From Bacteroidales bacterium (GTDB taxonomy: Bacteria; Bacteroidota; Bacteroidia; Bacteroidales; Muribaculaceae): a DNA stretch of 19,260 nucleotides. Below the pieces are notes generated by a model that was not told where the DNA came from, ran no database searches, and saw only the letters and a list, made by a program, of their open reading frames with translations. Positions 12,377-19,260 of the stretch are shown in pieces. The stretch is from positions 1 through 19,260 of the forward strand of contig SFLG01000060.1 of assembly GCA_004553485.1 (NCBI GenBank), in the 5' to 3' direction. The translations under genes were made by a program, and so were the position numbers. The first letter of the stretch is position 1. Each line of letters begins with the position of its first letter.

Positions 12377-15300
12377 TTAGCTGTCAATATCCTGGACTAC
12401 CGCGTTCTTCTCGCACAGACGGGCAAAGTCGCAGTAGGCGCAGGCGTTGATGTCGTTGGTCTGGACAAACGTCCCGCTGTTATCGAGGATTTCGCGTATG
12501 AGAGTATCCGTCCCTTCGCGGAATTTCTCTTCGAGCCCCACCAGCTTTGGCGTGCGTGCCGTGTCGGCTTCTTCGGGATTGTGCATCCATATCAGACGAG
12601 TGTCGCCCGTCTCGCCCCTTGCCGGCACAACGCGCATGTGGGAGTCGTCAAAACGGTTCTTGTCCGACACAGCAAAGGCCTTCATCAGCGTGTACAGATG
12701 CAGCTCGATATCGGGATGGCCCCAGCTTTCGCCAAGGAAGTCGTCGAAGAGCATGGCGTACAGCAGCAGCTGCAGGGCTGTGCCGTGGGTGTCGTATTCC
12801 TTGGGGGCAGCCAATCCCAAGGCATCGCCCACCGACTTTGGGTACAACGATTCGACAGACTGCATCTCCTTTGAGTCTGAGCCCGTCTTGTAGTCGATGA
12901 AACGCAATCTTAGCGTGTTGCCTGCGCTGTCGACGATGCGGTCGAGACGGTCGATTTTGAATGTGACATTCACCTTGCGGCCGTCGCTGAGCTCCCATTG
13001 GTTATTGCCCGTCCCGACATTCGCGGCCAGGCTGTATTCGGCAGCCTCGAACAAGATGTCCTGGCCCGTTATTGCCTCAAGTTTCTCGTTATAGCAGTCA
13101 ATTTCAGCCTGGTCGGCGTTATGGCGCACAAGATAATCTATATAGCGCCGCAGACCCTCGGCCGTATCGGCATAATCCTTCATTATCGTGCGCTCGACAA
13201 ACTCGAGGAGCGCCCCGGCCATCAGCTCGTCCTGACGGCGTATGCGGCTGCGGGCACGCTCCCAGCGCCTCTTGTGCGCCTCGTCCGAGTCGGCGTCGGG
13301 ACGCTTGACGCCATACTGGTTGATGACAATGTTGTCGCGCAGAATGTCGAGAATCTTGTTTCGGACCTGCGGTCTGAGCTTCCAACGGTCGTCCTCGAAC
13401 AGTTTGCCGAGCAGCGTCAGCGAATTGCCTCGGCCGACATGGTGTATGAAGATGTATTCGAGGGTGTTGTGGACCACCGTACCGAAGACACTGGCCTCCA
13501 TATAGTCCACCGACTTGTCCTCCTCGCCGATGCGCAGCACGTCTTTGAGGTAGAAGCGGAAGGGACATTTGATATAGTCGCGCAGAGCCGAGGCCGACAG
13601 GTTGGCCGAATTGCCCGCTTCGGACGGGTCGGCTGAGCGGGGTACCGAGAACCGTTCGAGCCGTTTCTGTACAAAGTCACTGTCCTTTTCGGCGCTGAAC
13701 ACCAGCGGGCGCGGACTTTTGGGCTTCATCAGCACACCGATGCGCGCTATCTGTATGGGATATTTGAGGCGGCCGTTGTCGTCCCGTCCCTCCTTTATCG
13801 CCATCTCGAGTTTGACGGCGCAGCGGTGGGCCTCCCGGGCCTTGTTCTCGGCGGTCAGGGCCTTTTCGCGGGCCTCCGGGCCGAGGTTGTCGTGGATGGC
13901 GGCGACGAGCTTGCGTTTGGCCTCGCGCACCTTGTCGGCCGTAGCCTTAAGACGCTGAGTCTCCAGATTCATGTCCCAGCTGCGGGGCGAGTTCTCGAGC
14001 TGCTGCAGGTAGCGCGAGGGCGTACCGCCACCGGATACTGACGCGCGCGAGTCGTACAGACATACGACGTTGGTGGCGCGGTTGAGCAGGCGGAAGAAGT
14101 ATCCGGCATATTCCCTCTCGCTGTCGCGGAGGGTGGGAAGATGCACAAAGCGCAGCAGCGGTTTCACGCCGTCCCGCTCCTTGTCGGCGGTAGGGTTCGA
14201 CTCATTGTACTTGTAACGGGCGCCCTGCGGGATAAAGCCGTGGTTGCGCACGCGGCGCGGCAGCACGCCCTCGTTCATGGACGGGATGATGATGTTGTCA
14301 AAGTCGAGCGAGCGCGTCTCCAGCATACCCAGGACCTGCAGACCCTTTACCGGCGTACTGCTGACATTGATGGGCTGCGTGGCCATCGTGCGGTAGACCA
14401 GGGTGAGGATGTTGTACTCGCCGATACCGGTGATGTCGTATCGGTCGATGCCCTCGAATACAAGTTCGAGGCCGTTTTCGTATGCTTCGAGAATGCGCGC
14501 CTCGATGCTGACCGATTTCTCCTCGTTGTCGTCGTCGCCGTCGGGCATCACGGCGCCTTTGTCGATAAGGCACTTGCGCATTGTGCTCAAAATTGTGGTG
14601 ACGTACCCACGCACAGCATCGAGGTATGCGAGGTATTCCTCCGTCGGCCTGCCGTTCTGCCGGGTGTGGGCCGGCTGTCGCGGCGTGCGGGCGAAGATGC
14701 ACCGTATGTCGGCCACCGAAGGCATCGTCTCGGCACGTTTGCCAAGATAGGCCGACAGCTGGTCGATGTCGACCGTGAAGCTGCGGTTGTCCCTCAGATA
14801 TTCAGACACGGCACGACATCCTTCGGCCATCAGCGAGCGCAGCTGGGCGTTGGCGATAATGCCCTCAACGTCTTCGTAAAGCATGAACACCGTTCCGACG
14901 CCGGGAGAGTCCGCGCCGCGGTAGCTGATGTGCAGGTGAAGCTTTACTATATCGTCGAGGAGTGTGGCGAAGGGCGTCTCGCGGAAGGGCAGAGCCAGCG
15001 ACACGTTGATGTTCTCGAAGTGCGGATGCGACACCACCGACGGCGGCATGGCATGCAGCAACGGAATCAGCATCGACGCGTCGGGCAGGATGATGGCCGT
15101 GTTGTCGGGGCGGTTGCGCACCATCATCAGCGAGTTTGCCGGGTCCACCGACGACGCGCCGGGTTGTGCCGCCAGCGGGTCGGCGGTGCGGTTTTTGCTC
15201 TCGGGCGTACACCAGTTTTTCAGCACCTGGCCGATGGACTTCGCCATCAGGAATTTCGACGGTACGCTGAGGATGTCGAGATGGAGGGGGCTGTCGCACA

Positions 15301-16510
15301 CCGGCAGGATAAAGCCTGGAGGGTTGGAGAACAGGGGAGCATCGTCCGTCTCCGACCTTGCCGCAGCGGCGAGGCGCGCCATGCCGTCGTTGACTCCGAC
15401 AGGCTTGCCCAGCCGCTCCAGATCGAGCGCGTCCCTGAAGAATTCGATATGGCGGCCGTCGCCGTCCATGGCGTCGCGCACGGCGCTGAAGAGATTCATG
15501 CGGGCGGCGGTGAGATTTCCGAATCCCACGAAGCCGATGTTGCTGTAGTTGCCCAGGATCGGAATTTCGGTGCCGTCGGCGCAGGCGCGGGCGGCCTTCA
15601 GTGCCACAAGTCGCGCCAGCCGTCCCTCGTACGACGCCCCCTCGTTGTCGAGCCGACGGGTAAAGCGCGTGTATATTTCGGGCAGGAGGGCGTAGAGGCG
15701 CATCTGACGCATCGCCGCAGTAAACGTGTCGTTATTACGGAACATTACGTCGGGGTGCTCACGCACAATCTTGTTGCCTGGGAAGAGGTCGTTGACAATA
15801 CGTCGCTCTTTCTCGGTAAGGTAGTTCACCGACAGGTTTTTCCACTGCGCCACCTTTTCGAGCACATCGGCGCCGTCGGCACAGCCGTTGTCGATGTCGT
15901 TGAAATCGTTGAGTAGCGTTTTACCCCAGAAGGCGAAGTTGTCGAACGTGGCGGGGTCGGAGGGCGGGATGGAACTGAGTTGCATCCGCAGCTTGCGCAG
16001 ACTGTCGCGTGCCACCGACAGCTCGGCCCGCGCCACCTTCACCTCGCTCTCGTCGGCTGTCCCTTCTCGTTGGCCGCATACGGCAGCCCGGTAGGCCTCG
16101 TTTTTTGCCGTCACCTCGTTTTCGGCCTCGTCGACTGCCGAGCGCAGACCTGCAAACACGTCCTGCAGACCGGCGAAGCGCTCGGTATAGACCTCGCAAT
16201 AGACATTGTAGAGGATAAACAGCAGCGTGATGTCGTCGGCGATGGCCACCTCGGGGCAGATCTGCTCGTTGAGGTCGCCGATGGTGACGATGTCGGGGAG
16301 GACGTAGGTGACGGGGCCTTCGGTGCCGGGGGCGACACGGCGGCGCAACACGTCCTTGAAGTACATGCGCAGAAAAATTCGCGAGCGCTTGTTGGGGCAC
16401 ACCAGACAGGTGCGGTACAGCTCGCGGCCGCGTTGTGGAGAGGTATAGTATTGGGCTACAGCCTGCAGAAATTTGTCGGGCCGTCCTTCGGTAGAGTTGC
16501 TGGCAGACAT
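12377..16510 (-). CDS. AddB-like helicase/exonuclease subunit with Fe-S PD-(D/E)XK nuclease domain
   Basis: A 1,377-residue protein. The C-terminal nuclease (about 975-1370, PF12705) has D1206 and K1208 in FIDYKTG and the AddB-type iron-sulphur staple C982 (YIKCPFRFY) with C1357, C1360 and C1366 (CAYCDFARLC). The larger N-terminal part is the inactivated-helicase region of AddB/RexB proteins; a typical motif is LETRSLDFDNIIIPSMNEGV at about 740, and no Walker A is seen. It should work with an AddA helicase in double-strand break processing, but no addA is in the window. It is longer than I expect for Bacteroidales relatives (about 1,000 residues), partly through charged helical insertions at about 121-178 and 850-910. 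It starts 30 bp after holB and is followed by hemW. Confidence 0.88.
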   Translation of the reverse strand: MSASNSTEGRPDKFLQAVAQYYTSPQRGRELYRTCLVCPNKRSRIFLRMYFKDVLRRRVAPGTEGPVTYVLPDIVTIGDLNEQICPEVAIADDITLLFILYNVYCEVYTERFAGLQDVFAGLRSAVDEAENEVTAKNEAYRAAVCGQREGTADESEVKVARAELSVARDSLRKLRMQLSSIPPSDPATFDNFAFWGKTLLNDFNDIDNGCADGADVLEKVAQWKNLSVNYLTEKERRIVNDLFPGNKIVREHPDVMFRNNDTFTAAMRQMRLYALLPEIYTRFTRRLDNEGASYEGRLARLVALKAARACADGTEIPILGNYSNIGFVGFGNLTAARMNLFSAVRDAMDGDGRHIEFFRDALDLERLGKPVGVNDGMARLAAAARSETDDAPLFSNPPGFILPVCDSPLHLDILSVPSKFLMAKSIGQVLKNWCTPESKNRTADPLAAQPGASSVDPANSLMMVRNRPDNTAIILPDASMLIPLLHAMPPSVVSHPHFENINVSLALPFRETPFATLLDDIVKLHLHISYRGADSPGVGTVFMLYEDVEGIIANAQLRSLMAEGCRAVSEYLRDNRSFTVDIDQLSAYLGKRAETMPSVADIRCIFARTPRQPAHTRQNGRPTEEYLAYLDAVRGYVTTILSTMRKCLIDKGAVMPDGDDDNEEKSVSIEARILEAYENGLELVFEGIDRYDITGIGEYNILTLVYRTMATQPINVSSTPVKGLQVLGMLETRSLDFDNIIIPSMNEGVLPRRVRNHGFIPQGARYKYNESNPTADKERDGVKPLLRFVHLPTLRDSEREYAGYFFRLLNRATNVVCLYDSRASVSGGGTPSRYLQQLENSPRSWDMNLETQRLKATADKVREAKRKLVAAIHDNLGPEAREKALTAENKAREAHRCAVKLEMAIKEGRDDNGRLKYPIQIARIGVLMKPKSPRPLVFSAEKDSDFVQKRLERFSVPRSADPSEAGNSANLSASALRDYIKCPFRFYLKDVLRIGEEDKSVDYMEASVFGTVVHNTLEYIFIHHVGRGNSLTLLGKLFEDDRWKLRPQVRNKILDILRDNIVINQYGVKRPDADSDEAHKRRWERARSRIRRQDELMAGALLEFVERTIMKDYADTAEGLRRYIDYLVRHNADQAEIDCYNEKLEAITGQDILFEAAEYSLAANVGTGNNQWELSDGRKVNVTFKIDRLDRIVDSAGNTLRLRFIDYKTGSDSKEMQSVESLYPKSVGDALGLAAPKEYDTHGTALQLLLYAMLFDDFLGESWGHPDIELHLYTLMKAFAVSDKNRFDDSHMRVVPARGETGDTRLIWMHNPEEADTARTPKLVGLEEKFREGTDTLIREILDNSGTFVQTNDINACAYCDFARLCEKNAVVQDIDS

Positions 16511-16540
16511 AAGGCGTGAAATTTCAGGGTAGGGGACCGG

Positions 16541-17671
16541 TCAGCCGTTCTTGAGCATAAGGATAACCGAGAGGCATAGGTCGAAGAAGACAATCTTGCC
16601 GTTGGCGTTGCGGGCGATGTCGTTGCGCGCGTCGCTGAAGACCTCGAACAGCGCGGGGGCGTTCTTCTCGGTGATGAACCGTGCAAAGCGCACGCTGAAG
16701 TCGCTCTCCTGACGGGTCTGGAGGTTCAGCGCGGGATTGTGCAGATTGTAGATGAAGTTTTCGCGCAGCATACGGCTGCAGTAGTCAAGGAAACGGATCT
16801 GCGTCTCGCGCTTCTCGGCGCCGAGGTCAGCACTCCACTTCTTCAGCGAGGCGATGTCGCGCACGTAAGCCAGGCGCATGAGTGACACAAAGCGGTCGAA
16901 GAATCCGCCTTTGGCCTCGTCCTCCTGGCTGCTCATCCGCAGAGCCCTGTTTAGGCTTCCCTCGCTGAGGCGGGCGACGTCGCGGGCCAGGGCGGGGTCG
17001 GAGCAGTGGCCGCGGTCAACGAGCCAGCGGGCCACCTCGTCGTCGCTGTATCGCGGCACGTCGATGCGCTGCACGCGCGAGTAGATGGTGGGCAGGATGC
17101 CGCGGGGATTGTCGCCGGCCATGATGAACACCGTGTCGGCAAAAGGCTCCTCCACCAGTTTCAGTATCTTGTTGGCGCAGCTCTCGTGCAGACGCTCGGG
17201 CATCCACATCAGCGCCGTCTTGTAGCGCGAGGCATGGGCGGTGAAGCTGAGGCGGCGAATCAGCTCGGTTCCTTCCTCAGCGTATATTACCGGCATGGTG
17301 TTGGGATTTCCGAGCATCTCGAGCCATACGTCAAAGTCCATCCACGGACTTTCTTCGAGAAAGCGGGTGAACTCGCGTATGTAGTCGTTGCAGAGGGGGG
17401 CGTTGGTGCCTGTCTTGATGACGGGAAACGAAAAGATAGTGTCGATGTGGTTGAACGACTTCATCTGCAGGCACGAGGGGCACCTGCCGCACGAATCGCC
17501 GTCGTGGCGGTCGGTGCAGTGGATATATTGCGCAAAGGCCCGTGCGAGGGCGAACTTTGCCGAGCCTTCGGGTCCCTGCAGCAGCAGGGCGTGCGGCAGA
17601 CGGTTGTCGTCGACAAGGGCACGCAGCCTGTCCTTGACATCTTCGTGCCCGGGGATATCACAGAATTTCAT
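16541..17671 (-). CDS. holB: DNA polymerase III delta-prime subunit (clamp loader)
   Basis: A 376-residue AAA+ clamp-loader protein. Start taken at ATG 17671 (MKFCDIPGHEDVKDRLRAL); the frame reaches a TTG at 17689 but family proteins begin here. The P-loop is G33-PEGSA-K39 followed by F, without the Thr/Ser of a working Walker A, in keeping with delta-prime being a non-catalytic member. Zinc ligands are C52, C61, C64 and C67 (DSCGRCPSC). HESCANKILKLVEEP and the ILPTIYSRVQRID sensor/arginine segment follow; the usual SRC reads SRV. The C-terminal collar is about 240-376. It opens the run holB, AddB-like gene, hemW and lies 125 bp after dnaA on the same strand. Confidence 0.92.
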   Translation of the reverse strand: MKFCDIPGHEDVKDRLRALVDDNRLPHALLLQGPEGSAKFALARAFAQYIHCTDRHDGDSCGRCPSCLQMKSFNHIDTIFSFPVIKTGTNAPLCNDYIREFTRFLEESPWMDFDVWLEMLGNPNTMPVIYAEEGTELIRRLSFTAHASRYKTALMWMPERLHESCANKILKLVEEPFADTVFIMAGDNPRGILPTIYSRVQRIDVPRYSDDEVARWLVDRGHCSDPALARDVARLSEGSLNRALRMSSQEDEAKGGFFDRFVSLMRLAYVRDIASLKKWSADLGAEKRETQIRFLDYCSRMLRENFIYNLHNPALNLQTRQESDFSVRFARFITEKNAPALFEVFSDARNDIARNANGKIVFFDLCLSVILMLKNG

Positions 17672-17733
17672 CTCGGTAAAGGTACTCAAATTTTACCAAT
17701 CCCCCAATATCGCGACCGGTAAATTTGCACCAA

Positions 17734-17799
17734 CCCGACGTCGGCCCGGCGTTGGCCCGGAAACATCCCGGCAATATCCCGGTCTCAGCCCCGTTGTCA
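17734..17799. repeat. Tandem 11-bp repeats (CCCGG-N6) between dnaA and holB
   Basis: Five units of exactly 11 bp begin at 17734, 17745, 17756, 17767 and 17778, each CCCGG or CCCGA followed by six variable bases. A sixth, weaker unit (CCCCG) begins at 17789 and runs to the dnaA stop codon at 17797-17799. The first two units also share a GTYGG ending (CGTCGG, CGTTGG). The period is about one helical turn. Confidence 0.7.
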
Positions 17800-19161
17800 G
17801 CCCAGCATCAGCTGCTCTATCGAGCTTATCTCTTCCTGCAGCTTTTTGTCCACGCCGAGGCGCTTGGTGATGTTGTTGATGCTGTAAATAACGGTGGAGT
17901 GGTCGCGGTTGAGGCAACTGGCGATGGCGGTGAGGGGCATGTCGGTGTACTTTTTGGCCAGGTACGCCACAATCTGGCGGGCGTCGCTGATCTCGCGCTT
18001 GCGGCTTTTAGAGAACAGAACGGTGTTCTCGATTTCGTAGTATTCGCACACCTTGTCGGCGATGAAGTCGAAGTTGAAGACCTTCTTGCTCACGCGCACC
18101 GAATTGTTGACCACCTCTCGTGCAAGATCCAGATTGATCTCTTTGTTGCGGAAGGTATTCTGCGCGCGCATCGACAGCATCACGCCGTCGAGCTCGCGTA
18201 TGCTCTCGGTGATATTTCCGGCCACATATTCTATAACGTCGTCCGAGAGGGGCATGCCGTTCTCGCGGGCGCGGAGGCGCAGCACCTCGCGGCGCAGGTT
18301 GAGGTCGGGTTTCTGCATCTCCACCACGGCGCCCTGGCGCAGACGGCCGAGCAGACGGTCCTCAAACGATACTATGTCGGCGGGGGCACGGTCGCTGCTG
18401 AACACCACCGTATGGTTGTTGAGGTACAGGTGGTTGAAGATGTTGAAGAAGGCATTCTGCGTCTTGGCCTTTCCGGACAGCTCCTGGATGTCGTCGACAA
18501 TGAGCACGTCGATGCTCTGGTAGAAGCTGAAGAACTGGTTGATGTTTCCGCCCGGCGACTCGGCCGCGGTGTACTGACCCTGGAAGTCGCGGGCTGGGAT
18601 ATACAGCACGCGCTTGCCGGGATTGCCCTCGGCAAGCTTCAGTCCCATGCCCTGCAGGAGGTGCGTCTTGCCGCAACCCGTCGGGCCAAATACATAGAAC
18701 GGGTTGAAAGTCGGCTGTTTGGGCCGCTCGATGATGGCGTTGACGATTTCGCAGGCGACCTTGTTGCAGTCGCTGCGCAGGTAGTTGTCGAGGCTGAATT
18801 TGGGGTTGAGGTTGGAGTAGAACGGCTTGCTCTGCTTGGTCGGGGCGCCGGTCGAATTGGCCGGAGCCTTCTCCGGTTCCTTCGCCGGAGCCGGAGCCTT
18901 GGGCTGAGCCGAAGGGTATATCCAGCGCAGGTCGTTGAGCGAGCCATAGACCTTTAATATTGCCTCCTTGAGCGGGGCGGCATATTGGCGGTCTATCATC
19001 ATGCCGTAAGTCTCGCTGGGCACCTTGAGAGAGAGCACACCGTCTTCGAGAGAATAGGATATGACATCGGCAAACGCAAACCCGAAGGCCTCGTCACCGA
19101 TGAGCTTGCGCAGCTCGGCGCAGCAATCATTCCAAAGTTCGAAATGCGATTTTACAGACAT
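17797..19161 (-). CDS. dnaA: Chromosomal replication initiator protein DnaA
   Basis: A 454-residue initiator that binds DnaA boxes and melts oriC. Start chosen at ATG 19161 (MSVKSHFELWNDCCAEL), the normal start of domain I; the frame continues upstream by 31 residues without homology. Domain I is about 1-85, the Pro/Ala/Lys linker about 86-125 (PKAPAPAKEPEKAPA), the AAA+ domain about 126-340 with Walker A G159-K165-T166 (GPTGCGKTH) and Walker B D223-D224 (LIVDDIQEL), and domain IV holds the signature RDHSTVIYSINNITKR. Length is standard. No DnaA boxes were noticed in the 100 bp upstream, so oriC is probably not here. holB follows on the same strand beyond a phased repeat. Confidence 0.98.
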   Translation of the reverse strand: MSVKSHFELWNDCCAELRKLIGDEAFGFAFADVISYSLEDGVLSLKVPSETYGMMIDRQYAAPLKEAILKVYGSLNDLRWIYPSAQPKAPAPAKEPEKAPANSTGAPTKQSKPFYSNLNPKFSLDNYLRSDCNKVACEIVNAIIERPKQPTFNPFYVFGPTGCGKTHLLQGMGLKLAEGNPGKRVLYIPARDFQGQYTAAESPGGNINQFFSFYQSIDVLIVDDIQELSGKAKTQNAFFNIFNHLYLNNHTVVFSSDRAPADIVSFEDRLLGRLRQGAVVEMQKPDLNLRREVLRLRARENGMPLSDDVIEYVAGNITESIRELDGVMLSMRAQNTFRNKEINLDLAREVVNNSVRVSKKVFNFDFIADKVCEYYEIENTVLFSKSRKREISDARQIVAYLAKKYTDMPLTAIASCLNRDHSTVIYSINNITKRLGVDKKLQEEISSIEQLMLG

Positions 19162-19260
19162 AGTTCTGCAAATTTGCAAAAAAATGTTGAGATAGCCAAG
19201 CCGCCACCCAAACTCAAAAATGGCCTCTCGCCACAGTGCTCTGAAATCCAGCAAGTTAAA

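Noticed and set aside
14141..15916. 591-codon plus-strand open frame opposite the AddB-like gene
   Set aside because: A shadow of GC-rich codons on the other strand; the product is rich in Val, His and Arg with no recognisable domain, while the minus-strand frame has clear nuclease motifs.
17725..18957. 410-codon plus-strand open frame opposite dnaA
   Set aside because: Antisense shadow of dnaA, which has full Walker and DnaA-signature motifs.
19162..19260. Possible oriC upstream of dnaA
   Set aside because: I saw no TTATCCACA-like boxes, no AT-rich unwinding repeats and no box clusters in the available 99 bp. The 11-bp repeats downstream of dnaA do not resemble DnaA boxes either.

Overview
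The window looks like a chromosomal segment of a Bacteroidales gut-type bacterium, probably near Muribaculaceae. Evidence is the promoter style (TTTG, 19-20 bp, TAnnTTTG; four convincing copies at 930-961, 3462-3493, 7696-7726 and 8142-8172), GC-rich third codon positions, absence of strong Shine-Dalgarno sites, and Bacteroidales-like versions of DnaA, delta-prime, an AddB-like nuclease, Hcp and DUF1349. Family placement is by recognition only; no search was run.

Left part (1-5,205), mixed accessory genes: a hexapeptide sugar O-acetyltransferase (-), a two-gene membrane protein/winged-helix regulator operon (+) whose promoter carries two copies of a palindromic operator, a MmcQ/YjbR protein (-) preceded by a small gene-like remnant, a LuxR-type regulator (-) divergent from a second acetyltransferase plus a secreted DUF1349 protein (+), and a cupin that has lost its first metal-binding half.

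Middle (5,206-8,840): a structured 311-bp leader, then a cupin, hybrid-cluster protein Hcp and a YgbA-family Cys-rich protein, which together read as a nitrosative-stress locus. It is followed by an A-rich HigB/HigA-type toxin-antitoxin pair.

Right part (8,840-19,260), mostly housekeeping: an unrecognised gene broken by a TAA codon (-), a VOC/glyoxalase protein (-), nadC broken by an internal deletion and frameshift (-), rlmH (+), then a minus-strand run transcribed from the right: dnaA, holB (delta-prime), a 1,377-residue AddB-like helicase/nuclease and hemW. The dnaA-holB gap carries a helically phased 11-bp tandem repeat.

No clearly new multi-gene system is visible. The most interesting items are the operator pair, the phased repeats beside dnaA, the nitrosative-stress cluster with its structured leader, the two charged helical insertions in the AddB-like protein, and a concentration of small lesions (nadC, cupin, nonsense pseudogene, remnant ORF) that is either real decay or assembly error.
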